Shown piece after piece: positions 6,967 through 15,108 of a stretch of 64,000 nt of DNA. The notes below the pieces were generated by a model. The model did no database searches, had not been told where the DNA came from, and saw only the letters and a list, made by a program, of their open reading frames with translations. The stretch comes from an uncultured Bacteroidales bacterium. GTDB lineage: Bacteria > Bacteroidota > Bacteroidia > Bacteroidales > Bacteroidaceae. How positions within the stretch are numbered: position 1 is the first letter of the stretch; the number at the start of each line of letters is the position of its first letter. Made by a program: the position numbers and the translations under genes. The DNA lies in assembly GCA_902772585.1 (NCBI GenBank), contig CACYBB010000019.1, positions 23,247 through 87,246 on the forward strand. The letters run 5' to 3'.

Positions 6967-8955
6967 ATGACAAGACGACTAATCATCAGTTTATCCATAT
7001 TGTTCCTGTTGACCGCCTGTCAACATAAGAACACCACAACTACTAAGGTTACCGTTGTGGACAGCATCATTAACGAGGCTGCTGTCAAAAGGGACTATGA
7101 GCGTGTATTACTAATTGCCGACAGTCTGGAAGATACTGGCGACATGACCAGCATGGAGGCCGATATGAAGCGTGGATGGGCCTATCACAAGATGAGACGA
7201 CTCACCAAGGCTGAGGAGTATTACAGAAAGGTCATGAACTCCCACAAACATAAAGCAGCCGACGAGATAGCCTACCAGAACGCTGCTGCCTATCTTGCCG
7301 ACCTGTTGTATATCAAGCATGACTACGAGGGTTCCTTGCGCGTGGCCACACCCGTTACTGAGGAGTTGGAGAAGAAAGGCACAGGTACTGACGAGGCCAT
7401 GACCTTGCTGCTGACGTGCATTGGTCGCTGCCAGATGAAGCAGGGAAACATCGAAGAGGCATCCAACACCTTCGAAAGGGCATATATGTGCAATCTGCGA
7501 GCACTACAGGCTGACCCTTCAGGTACAAGGATGAAGAATGCCATCATCCATACGGCCAACATCACCATCCGCTTCCTGAATCCTCAGTCGCTCGACATTG
7601 CCGCCATATGGCTGGCTCGTACGGAAAAGCTACTCGCCCAGTACGCTGCATCGTCTTCAGCAGAAGCGGCGTTCGTCGATGAATATCACGCTCGTCTGCA
7701 TATCTACAAGGCCTATGCCTACCAGCATACAGGTCGTAGCAACGAGGCACTGACAGAATATGAGGCATTCACCAAGACTGCCTATTCACAGACGGACGAT
7801 GGTCTGTCCGATGCCTGCGAATACCTTATTGCCGCCCACCGTTTTGACGAGGCTGCCGACAACCTGCGCGAGTTGGACCGCATGATGAAATCCTGGGGGT
7901 ATAAGCTGACGCTCGACAACATCCAAGAATACATGCTCAACAAATACAAGGCCAACTGGGGAGCAGGGCGCAAAGACTCGGCAAATGCCGTAGCCCGCCA
8001 GATTTGCAACGCCTTGGACTCTGCCATCACGTGGCAGAAAAACAGCGATGCCAACGAACTGGCCACTATCTATGAAACGCGCCAGAAAGAAAGCATCATC
8101 GAACAGCAGAAGGCAGACCTCAGTCGCAGCCACAACATTGCGACGGGTTCGGCTTTCATCCTCATCAGCGTCTTCTTCGTCATCTATGTCTTCAGCCGTC
8201 GCCGAGCCATGCGTCGATTGGCCGAGAAGAACGAGCAGTTGAAGTTGGCCAACGAACGTGCCAACGAGACATCAAAGATGAAATCGGACTTCATCAAACA
8301 GATATCCCACGAGATACGTACGCCCCTGAACATCCTCAGCGGGTTCACCCAGATTATCACTTCTGGAGGTGTAGAGATGGATGAAGAGGCCCGTCGCAAC
8401 GTCAACAACCAGATTTATCAGAATACCAACCGCATCACCGAACTGGTTAACAAGATGTTAGAACTGAGTGATGCAGGCAGTCAGACCACCATCGAACGTC
8501 TGGACGAGACCTCAGCACTGGAGATTGCAGCACAAGCTGCTGCCGACTCAGGCATTACCATTGCCACCTATCTCACCTTCAACATCCAACCCGATGCCGA
8601 CGCAGAGAACGCCACCCTGCGCACCAATCTGCAACAGGCCGTGCGTGCCCTTGAACTGCAGCTCGACAATGCCCGCAAATTCACTCAGCAGGGCAGTGTC
8701 ACCCTGCGCATCAGCACAGAGTCGCAGCACCATGTCCGTCGCATTCTCTTCATCGTAGAGGATACCGGCATAGGCATTCCCGTCAGCGAGGCAGAGCACA
8801 TCTTCGAGGATTTCGTTCAGCTGAACAGCTATTCTGACGGCACAGGCATCGGACTTACCGTAGCCCGCTCCATTGCCCGTCGCCTGGGTGGTGACGTCGT
8901 GCTGGACACCACCTACACCGCTGGTGCCCGCTTCGTCATGTCGCTGCCCATGTAA
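6967..8955 (+). CDS. TPR-containing sensor histidine kinase
   Basis: The 662-residue protein begins with a signal sequence and lipobox-like LLTACQ (Cys about 18). A long TPR-rich helical region spans about residues 30-370, a membrane segment about 393-412, then a coiled linker and HisKA with SHEIRTPLN (His about 448). The HATPase domain follows with LDNARKFTQQG, DTGIGIP and GIGLTVA. It probably senses through the extracytoplasmic TPR part and phosphorylates a regulator encoded elsewhere; none is adjacent. Paralogue of the truncated kinase at 2-1150. The lipobox could be incidental, since a membrane segment is already present. Confidence 0.92.
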   Translation: MTRRLIISLSILFLLTACQHKNTTTTKVTVVDSIINEAAVKRDYERVLLIADSLEDTGDMTSMEADMKRGWAYHKMRRLTKAEEYYRKVMNSHKHKAADEIAYQNAAAYLADLLYIKHDYEGSLRVATPVTEELEKKGTGTDEAMTLLLTCIGRCQMKQGNIEEASNTFERAYMCNLRALQADPSGTRMKNAIIHTANITIRFLNPQSLDIAAIWLARTEKLLAQYAASSSAEAAFVDEYHARLHIYKAYAYQHTGRSNEALTEYEAFTKTAYSQTDDGLSDACEYLIAAHRFDEAADNLRELDRMMKSWGYKLTLDNIQEYMLNKYKANWGAGRKDSANAVARQICNALDSAITWQKNSDANELATIYETRQKESIIEQQKADLSRSHNIATGSAFILISVFFVIYVFSRRRAMRRLAEKNEQLKLANERANETSKMKSDFIKQISHEIRTPLNILSGFTQIITSGGVEMDEEARRNVNNQIYQNTNRITELVNKMLELSDAGSQTTIERLDETSALEIAAQAAADSGITIATYLTFNIQPDADAENATLRTNLQQAVRALELQLDNARKFTQQGSVTLRISTESQHHVRRILFIVEDTGIGIPVSEAEHIFEDFVQLNSYSDGTGIGLTVARSIARRLGGDVVLDTTYTAGARFVMSLPM

Positions 8956-8978
8956 TTTTTACATGAATTTCATTTTTA

Positions 8979-9243
8979 CCCTCACATACTCACATCACAG
9001 GCCTCAAACCCTTATGTACAGGGCGTTTGAAGGACGTGAGGGAGAACGAATGTCCCTCACGTTACCCTCACATTTTGGGTCCCATTCACTCACATTACAT
9101 AGCGTCAGAACGGATATGCTTACCTGACGTGAGGGCTCGAAGAGAAAAAAGTGAGGGAGACGTGAGGGAGAATGAATATCCCTCACGTGCCCTCAGCCCT
9201 TTGTACATCGGCATTTGAGAGGGGTCATGTGAGTATGTGAGGG
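8979..9243. repeat. Large nested inverted repeat
   Basis: The outer arms 8979-8998 and 9224-9243 pair at 19 of 20 positions (CCCTCACATACTCACAT and its complement). Similarity continues inward over much of 8979-9075 and 9150-9243. Each arm contains its own hairpin, ACGTGAGGGA with TCCCTCACGT, at 9034-9062 and 9160-9188. A central CGTCAG/CTGACG hairpin is at 9103-9129. The dominant word is GTGAGGG. Short open frames within it mirror each other and look non-coding. Confidence 0.8.
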
Positions 9244-9320
9244 ACATTTTCAATGTCTCACTTTTTCGTACCCCATTCATCGAATATTTTTGGCAATTGC
9301 TTCCTCTAAGACTTGCGTTC

Positions 9321-9381
9321 AGTCCGACGTACTCGGACTGATAGTCCGAAGGCTTCGGACTCGTAGTCCGACGGGACGGAC
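9321..9381. repeat. Three consecutive AGTCCGA hairpins
   Basis: Hairpin 1 spans 9321-9339 (AGTCCGA, 5-nt loop, TCGGACT). Hairpin 2 spans 9343-9361 (AGTCCGAA, 3-nt loop, TTCGGACT). Hairpin 3 spans 9366-9381 (GTCCG, loop, CGGAC). The whole stretch 8956-9451 between the kinase and the BspA-like gene holds these palindromes, the nested repeat at 8979-9243 and the terminator at 9399-9430, with no credible gene. Confidence 0.8.
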
Positions 9382-9398
9382 AAAATAAGACAAAACAA

Positions 9399-9430
9399 AA
9401 GAATCGCTACCAGTGTTGATAGCGATTCTT
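9399..9430 (-). terminator. Intrinsic terminator of the BspA-like gene
   Basis: A perfect 11-bp stem (AAGAATCGCTA with TAGCGATTCTT) encloses a 10-nt loop. It is followed on the - strand by a T-rich tract (TTTTGTTTTG), 22 nt beyond the stop. Confidence 0.85.
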
Positions 9431-9451
9431 GAGTTTGGGCGCGTTGAGTTG

Positions 9452-12400
9452 TTACTTCTTGCTAACGACTTTCTTGCCGTTCACAATCGTAATGCCCTTA
9501 TAGCCATTATTCACGCGCTGACCACTGAGGTTGTAAGCATTGCCTCTTGCAGTTTCAACAACGCTGATTTCAGAGATGCCTACGGCCTTACGATGATTCT
9601 CAAGGTCAGCAGCGAGCTTTGTTACGATGGCATCAATAGCAGTCTTGTTGTCTTCCAAGCTCTTGTCCTCGTCGAAAGCAAGGGCCTCGATGTCTGCCTT
9701 GGCGGTAGTAACCAGTTGCTGGCAAACCTCGTCATCACCCTCCAACAACAATGCATCACAGTCTGCCTTCTTCGTGTCCTTATAGTCGTTGAACGCCACT
9801 TCGTTGTCGTTCACGAAGGTAACATTCGCATTGGGGAACTTCGCTTCCCATGCAGAGCACTTGACGACATGCATCTTGGTAGCCTTTTCGGCCATGAACT
9901 GTTCGTAGTCATCGTAGCCTTGCCATTCCAGATTAGCAGGATCGGCCTTGCAATAAACATCAGCGAGGTTGCTCATACCCCAGAAGGCTCCATATTCTAT
10001 CTGATTCACTGTAGCAGGGAGATTCAGGGTGGTCACGCCCGTACAACCCGCAAAGGCGCTATTACCAATATGCTGCAAACCCGTTTCTGCTGCAGTTCTG
10101 CGCGATGCATTGGCAGCAGGTTCTTCGATGGTCAGCGTAGTCAGACCCGTACAACCGCTAAAGGCATTACGGCCAATGCTGGTGACGCTGGCAGGGATAG
10201 TCATCGTCGTCAGACCGGTACAGCCGTCGAACGCATACATATCAATGCTGGTACTTCCTTCCGGAATCTCCACAGAGGTCAGTTCCGTATTGTTCCTGAA
10301 GGCTTGTTCGCCGACGCCATCGACCGTACCCATATACGTAACAGTACCCTTGCCGTCAGCGAACTCGTGAGATACCAAGTCGTAAGCACCATTGAACTTC
10401 GTGAAGTCGTCAAAGGTATCGATCTTCGCATTGGCATTGTAGGTCAGCGTGGACGATTCTACCTCGATGTCGCCCACAAAGGTACACTTGGCTTCAGGGT
10501 ACTTCTCTTCCCAAGCCGTCTGGTTCACCACATGGAACTTCGTGGCCTTCTCAGGCATGAAGGTGTTGAAGGCGTAGTCTCTCCAGTAAAGTTTGTTGGG
10601 ATAAGCCTTGCACCATATATTCTCGAGGGCAGACACCTCCACAAAGGCATCTTGATCGATTTTGATCACAGTAGAAGGGATGGTCAGCTTCGCCAACTTG
10701 GTGCAACCAGCAAACTCATAGTAGCCGAATTGTTCCAGACCCTCAGGCAGTACAATCTCTTCTATGTTCGTACAACCACGGAACGTACCGCCGCACAATA
10801 TCTTGACTGAAGACGGAATGCTGACGGAAGTAAGACTGGTCAGATACTCAAAAGCCCAGGCCTCGACTCTCTCCGTTCCTTCTGGTATCTCCAGCTTGGT
10901 AATCGGTTCGTTCTGCTCGACAGTGCCGAGATACAGCGTGCCTGATGGCTGCTGAGGAGGATACCAACCATCAACTCTGTGGCGAGCATGGCACCACGAC
11001 TTGAGGTCGGCAACAATGACTTTCTCCAAGGCATTACAGTTCTTAAACGAGCCTATGTAAGTGATGGTAGAAGGAATATTGATTTGCTTCAGAGCGGTGC
11101 AGTCGTCGAACATGGCGAGATACTCCACACCCTCTGGTATGAAAATGGTCTCCAGACTCGGGTTGTTCCTGAGACTACCTATTTTCTTGACAGTAGAAGG
11201 AATGGTGATGTTTCTCAGTTTGGGATTATCTGTGAATCCTGCTATTTCCTCCACTCCCTCGTCGAAGACAACTGTCTCCAAGCTGTTACAACTCATGAAG
11301 TCCTGAAAGCTCAGCTTCTTGATGCTGCCAGGGATACGTACCTCTTTCAATGCGTGGCAATAGTAGAACGAGCCGTCCAGTTCGGTGATACCATCCGTCA
11401 GCGTCAGCGTTTCAAGTTGCTCGCAACTGACGAACGACTGCAACATGTTTCTGATGGTCGAAGGCAATGTCAGCGTTTTCAGACCCGAATGTGAGAATGC
11501 ATTGAAGCCAATCGTCTCAATACCCTCAGGGATGGTGACTGATGCGAGGTTCGAACACCTCATGAAAGCACCCTCATTGATGGTCTTGATGCTTGCAGGA
11601 ATCTCAACGTTCGTCAGGCCTGTACAAGAATAAAATGAATTAGCACCAAGATAGGTCATCTTGTCATGGAAGGTGACCGACTTCAGTCCCTCGCAACGAC
11701 AGAAGGCATAATCGCCAATGCTGGTAATCTCCTCTGGAATCACCAAGTTGGTAATCTCCTGATTATTCGTGTCGTAGATGTGCTTGGCATAATAGATAGG
11801 ATTAGAGTAGATGCCCTTGATGACCATCGAGCACCACCACTTCAGGTCCTTGATGACAAAGTGACCCTTTTCCAAATCCGTGCAGGCTTCGAATGTCAGA
11901 CCACTAACGTCACCTATCTCCTTCAATGACAGCGGCAGGTCGATATCCGTCAGTTTTTGACACGCATAGAATGCCTTGAAGCCAAGTTTCTCCACACCTT
12001 CAGGAATGACAATCCTCACCAAGTCATTTTGGAACTGCAGACAATTACTGCCAAACTCCGTCACCTTGCCGACATAGACCACCGTACCTTCGCCTGTCGG
12101 GTCTTCTGGTAATTGCTTCACAAAGTCGTGTTGGGACACAGCAGCTGCACCCACGAAGTACTGTATTTCCTCGAAACGGGGAAGCTTGGTTTTGCCAGTA
12201 TAGTAAACGGTAGTCATCGTGACGGCCTTGACTGCCGATGCATAGCTGCTCCATCCGGCAGCGCCCTGGTAGGAGGCGATGGCTGCTTCAGGCACGTAGA
12301 TGTCTGCCAGCGTAGCGATGGGCACCTGCTTGGGATTCTCAGGATCTGTCACGTCGTTATCATAGAACACAGACGTTTCCATGCCTTCGTCACCCAACGT

Positions 12401-12826
12401 CAGAGGAACTGTTGCCAAACTGTAGATAGCAGCCAGCTTCTTGCACTCGCCAAAGGCATCTATCCCAATAGACGTCACCGAGCTGAACAGCACCACCTGC
12501 TCCAGTTTGCTTTCCATGTAGAAGTAGTTGGCAGGGATATTGGTAATACCCTCTCCCACTATCACCTTCTTAAGGGTCGTAAAATAGCCGTCACCACTTT
12601 GCTTGGTCCAGTCACTCTGTTGCCAGGGGCGAGCTCCTTCAAACATCTTGCCTGTACCCGTAAAGGTCAGCGTTCCAGTGTTTGTGTCAAACGACCATTG
12701 AACAGCATCTGTTGGTTCATCGTCATTGCTGGCACCACAATTACCGCTATACACGGTAGCATTCACACTCGCGCACACCATTAAAGCAAATAGTGCACAC
12801 ATCACTCGTTGTAGTTTTGTTTTCAT
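9452..12826 (-). CDS. BspA-family leucine-rich repeat surface protein
   Basis: The 1124-residue secreted protein starts with a signal peptide (cleavage after about 23, SVNA). It contains many copies of the BspA/Treponema-type LRR, recognisable as IPEGVExIGxxAFxxCxxLxxVxIP, in two blocks separated by spacer segments (about residues 200-360 and 760-850). An alpha-helical stretch covers about 1010-1085, and the tail reads YNLSGQRVNNGYKGITI near the end, resembling Bacteroidetes C-terminal sorting tails. BspA proteins are cell-surface adhesins or host-binding proteins; the ligand here is unknown. No clear TAnnTTTG promoter is visible upstream. The gene has its own terminator and is probably monocistronic. 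Confidence 0.9.
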   Translation of the reverse strand: MKTKLQRVMCALFALMVCASVNATVYSGNCGASNDDEPTDAVQWSFDTNTGTLTFTGTGKMFEGARPWQQSDWTKQSGDGYFTTLKKVIVGEGITNIPANYFYMESKLEQVVLFSSVTSIGIDAFGECKKLAAIYSLATVPLTLGDEGMETSVFYDNDVTDPENPKQVPIATLADIYVPEAAIASYQGAAGWSSYASAVKAVTMTTVYYTGKTKLPRFEEIQYFVGAAAVSQHDFVKQLPEDPTGEGTVVYVGKVTEFGSNCLQFQNDLVRIVIPEGVEKLGFKAFYACQKLTDIDLPLSLKEIGDVSGLTFEACTDLEKGHFVIKDLKWWCSMVIKGIYSNPIYYAKHIYDTNNQEITNLVIPEEITSIGDYAFCRCEGLKSVTFHDKMTYLGANSFYSCTGLTNVEIPASIKTINEGAFMRCSNLASVTIPEGIETIGFNAFSHSGLKTLTLPSTIRNMLQSFVSCEQLETLTLTDGITELDGSFYYCHALKEVRIPGSIKKLSFQDFMSCNSLETVVFDEGVEEIAGFTDNPKLRNITIPSTVKKIGSLRNNPSLETIFIPEGVEYLAMFDDCTALKQINIPSTITYIGSFKNCNALEKVIVADLKSWCHARHRVDGWYPPQQPSGTLYLGTVEQNEPITKLEIPEGTERVEAWAFEYLTSLTSVSIPSSVKILCGGTFRGCTNIEEIVLPEGLEQFGYYEFAGCTKLAKLTIPSTVIKIDQDAFVEVSALENIWCKAYPNKLYWRDYAFNTFMPEKATKFHVVNQTAWEEKYPEAKCTFVGDIEVESSTLTYNANAKIDTFDDFTKFNGAYDLVSHEFADGKGTVTYMGTVDGVGEQAFRNNTELTSVEIPEGSTSIDMYAFDGCTGLTTMTIPASVTSIGRNAFSGCTGLTTLTIEEPAANASRRTAAETGLQHIGNSAFAGCTGVTTLNLPATVNQIEYGAFWGMSNLADVYCKADPANLEWQGYDDYEQFMAEKATKMHVVKCSAWEAKFPNANVTFVNDNEVAFNDYKDTKKADCDALLLEGDDEVCQQLVTTAKADIEALAFDEDKSLEDNKTAIDAIVTKLAADLENHRKAVGISEISVVETARGNAYNLSGQRVNNGYKGITIVNGKKVVSKK

Positions 12827-12908
12827 AAGCGTAATAATATTTATTGGTTAGTTTAAAAAATAGACAATATAAGGTATATCAATTACATAGAAACGAAATG
12901 GTTGGAGT

Positions 12909-13250
12909 TTAAGAAGCTACCCCTCTCGATTTCTTCTCTTCTTGAGCAGGAACGCCTTCAGCGAACATTTTCTGCAGACCTTGTTCGTAGATTTGTAGAG
13001 CTTCGCGACCCAAGCGGGTAATGCGACAGACACTACGGGCAGTAGGGCCTGAACCACTCTTGCTGACCTCTAAGTAGCCAGCATCCTTGAGAGTGGTAAT
13101 CTGGACGCTGAGGTTGCCACGCGTACTACCGGTAATCTCACACAGATACATGAAGTTGGCACTCTCCAGACTGGCCAGCGCCACCATGATTTTCAGTCGC
13201 AACTCGTTGTGCAACAGGGGATTGATAACAGCAAACTTAAATGGACTCAT
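12909..13250 (-). CDS. Winged-helix transcriptional regulator
   Basis: The 113-residue protein consists almost entirely of one winged-helix DNA-binding domain: helices at about 12-60 (HNELRLKIMVALASLE, then TGSTRGNLSVQITTL), a wing at about 60-80 and a C-terminal helix. It resembles the small MarR/ArsR-like regulators of Bacteroidetes that carry no effector domain. Its start overlaps the end of the upstream membrane protein gene by 14 nt, so the two are surely co-transcribed and probably work together. The target is unknown; its own operon is the simplest guess. Confidence 0.85.
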   Translation of the reverse strand: MSPFKFAVINPLLHNELRLKIMVALASLESANFMYLCEITGSTRGNLSVQITTLKDAGYLEVSKSGSGPTARSVCRITRLGREALQIYEQGLQKMFAEGVPAQEEKKSRGVAS

Positions 13251-13860
13251 GTTTTTTCACATAATTATGAAACAGGTGACCAGGGATAATCAGGGCGATG
13301 ACGGAGATGATGGAAGCCACAAGGAGCTGCCACGGCCAGAGATCGCCTTGCAAAAAGAGAGGAGTGACGGAGAGGAACGAGGCAATGATGCCACAGATGG
13401 TCTTCGGACGGAAGTGCAGGATGATGCCCGTCATAAAGCAACCAAAGCCAACAAGCAGCCCCTGATAGGCGCAATAGCACAACGGGAAAATGCCGACAAA
13501 GCCCATAGCAGCACCACCCACACAGCTGGCAAAGCCAACGAAAATCCACATCACCAGGATAATATTCTGTTCAAGCGTGCGACAGCCCGTACGCTCATAG
13601 TCCTCATTCAGGAAATAGACCATCAGTGGTGTACCAATGAGCGGAATACCCATCCATAACCACGAGCACCAGTCTTCGTTCCATATCAGCAGCGCCAAAA
13701 ACTCCAGGAAGAGCACAATAGCCGTAGGATATCCCCAAGCCAGAAAAAGGTTCTCGCCTGTTAACTCACGACGACTCATCACCTGAGCACGGGTGCTACG
13801 GATGATGTCCAGTTTCTGACGGGTAGTGCTTGTTATGGTTTCCTCATTGTTCATGGGCAT
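13237..13860 (-). CDS. Integral membrane protein paired with the regulator
   Basis: The 207-residue protein has a polar N-terminus (about 1-40) and five or six hydrophobic membrane segments. No catalytic motif is evident and I do not recognise a named function. Such proteins often precede small winged-helix regulators in Bacteroidetes. The 14-nt overlap with the downstream regulator suggests a sensor-like or regulated-target relation (inference). The start could be 13860 or the ATG two codons later (13854). Confidence 0.8.
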   Translation of the reverse strand: MPMNNEETITSTTRQKLDIIRSTRAQVMSRRELTGENLFLAWGYPTAIVLFLEFLALLIWNEDWCSWLWMGIPLIGTPLMVYFLNEDYERTGCRTLEQNIILVMWIFVGFASCVGGAAMGFVGIFPLCYCAYQGLLVGFGCFMTGIILHFRPKTICGIIASFLSVTPLFLQGDLWPWQLLVASIISVIALIIPGHLFHNYVKKHESI

Positions 13861-14006
13861 TACTTGGTTGGTAGTTGTATCATAGTTTACTGCAAAGATA
13901 ATGTTTATTTCTTAAACAATCCCTAAAAAAGTGCATATTTAACAAATATTTAACAAAATAACCTTAAACATTAAGGATAAAGAGTACAATTTACAATAAT
14001 AATTGC

Positions 14007-14014
14007 TACCTTTG
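14007..14014 (+). promoter_or_regulatory. -7 box TACCTTTG
   Basis: A Bacteroidetes-type TAnnTTTG box lies 55 nt before the M23/LysM start, after an AT-rich tract. The -33 box is weak. Confidence 0.6.
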
Positions 14015-14069
14015 CAGCGTTCTATTTCCATAATGGATTGAAAATCAACAAGAACTAAAACAATTAATA

Positions 14070-15005
14070 ATGCAGAAAATTAAGAAATTTGCAATACTGA
14101 CAATAGCAACAATATGTACTCTCCCGATGATGGGACAAGACCTCTTGGCACGTCAGGCCCCCATAGACCGCAAAATGAAAGCCGTAGACAGTGTAGCGCT
14201 ACAGCGACTGATATTCACCGAAAATTATGACTCTCCTGCTGAAGACCTCTATGAGGACTGGAGCAACAAATATGCACACCAGGAAACGGCGTTGCCTGAC
14301 TCTTTCCGTATCTCGCTGAAAGATTTCTGCATGCCTACCACCAGCCGTGTGCTGACAAGTAACTTTGGTGCCCGCTGGGGACGCCAGCATAAGGGTTTGG
14401 ACATCAAGGTTTATATTGGTGACACCATACGTGCTGCTTTCTCTGGTAAAGTACGCATCGTACGCTACGAGCGTCGTGGCTATGGTAAGTATGTTGTCAT
14501 CCGCCACTACAACGGTCTGGAGACCATCTATGGTCACCTGTCAGAGCAGTTGGTAGAGGAAGATCAGGAAGTACGTGCTGGCGATGTTATCGGACTGGGT
14601 GGTAACACTGGTCGTAGCACGGGTTCACACCTGCATTTCGAGACTCGTCTCTGTGGTGTAGCTCTGAACCCCGCCATCATGTTTGACTTCCGCAATCAGG
14701 ATGTCGTCGACGACTACTACATGTTCCACAAGGACACCTACCAACAGGAGTCTGTCGTTGCCACTCGCCTGCGTGGTGTTGGTGGCTCGTCATTCAATGG
14801 CGAGGGTGACGAAGAGGTTGAGTTGGCCTCAGCAGCACCTGCAGCAACATATCAACATGAGTCTCGTTTCCACAAGGTTCGTAAGGGTGAGACCCTCTAC
14901 TCTATCGCCCGCAAGCGTGGTACCTCTGTAAATGCTATCATGAAGCTGAACCACCTGAAGAAGACTTCTAAGCTGAAGCCCGGTCAGATTCTGAAGTTCA
15001 ACTAA
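14070..15005 (+). CDS. M23 family metallopeptidase with C-terminal LysM
   Basis: Secreted murein endopeptidase, 311 residues. A signal peptide (cleavage after about 23) is followed by an M23 (LytM) domain with metal ligands in HKGLDI (His about 106, Asp about 110) and HLHFET (about 187-189). One LysM domain at about 267-310 (RKGETLYSIARKRGTS) binds peptidoglycan. It probably trims cross-links during growth or division. All M23 zinc ligands appear present, so it is likely active rather than an EnvC-like activator. It is transcribed alone from a TACCTTTG promoter, ends in a strong terminator, and faces the mre/rod cluster. Confidence 0.92.
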   Translation: MQKIKKFAILTIATICTLPMMGQDLLARQAPIDRKMKAVDSVALQRLIFTENYDSPAEDLYEDWSNKYAHQETALPDSFRISLKDFCMPTTSRVLTSNFGARWGRQHKGLDIKVYIGDTIRAAFSGKVRIVRYERRGYGKYVVIRHYNGLETIYGHLSEQLVEEDQEVRAGDVIGLGGNTGRSTGSHLHFETRLCGVALNPAIMFDFRNQDVVDDYYMFHKDTYQQESVVATRLRGVGGSSFNGEGDEEVELASAAPAATYQHESRFHKVRKGETLYSIARKRGTSVNAIMKLNHLKKTSKLKPGQILKFN

Positions 15006-15034
15006 GGAATAAAGGAATAACAAGCGATAATAAT

Positions 15035-15066
15035 AGCGGACTGCACCATTGTGTGGTCCGCTTTTT
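15035..15066 (+). terminator. Intrinsic terminator between the M23 gene and rodA
   Basis: A 12-bp stem (AGCGGACTGCAC with GTGTGGTCCGCT, two G-T pairs) has a CATT loop and is followed by TTTT. The symmetrical arrangement could also stop transcripts coming from rodA. Confidence 0.85.
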
Positions 15067-15108
15067 CGTTATTACGTTATTTCGTTATAACGTCATATCG
15101 ATTTCTCT

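Noticed and set aside
9004-9280. Several 60-codon open frames in the kinase-BspA gap
   Set aside because: They lie on both strands of the nested inverted repeat and mirror each other, as expected from palindromic DNA.
9413-10810. 465-codon open frame on the + strand antisense to the BspA-like gene
   Set aside because: It mirrors the LRR coding strand, has low-complexity shadow-type composition and no family resemblance, and the - strand frame is clearly the real gene.
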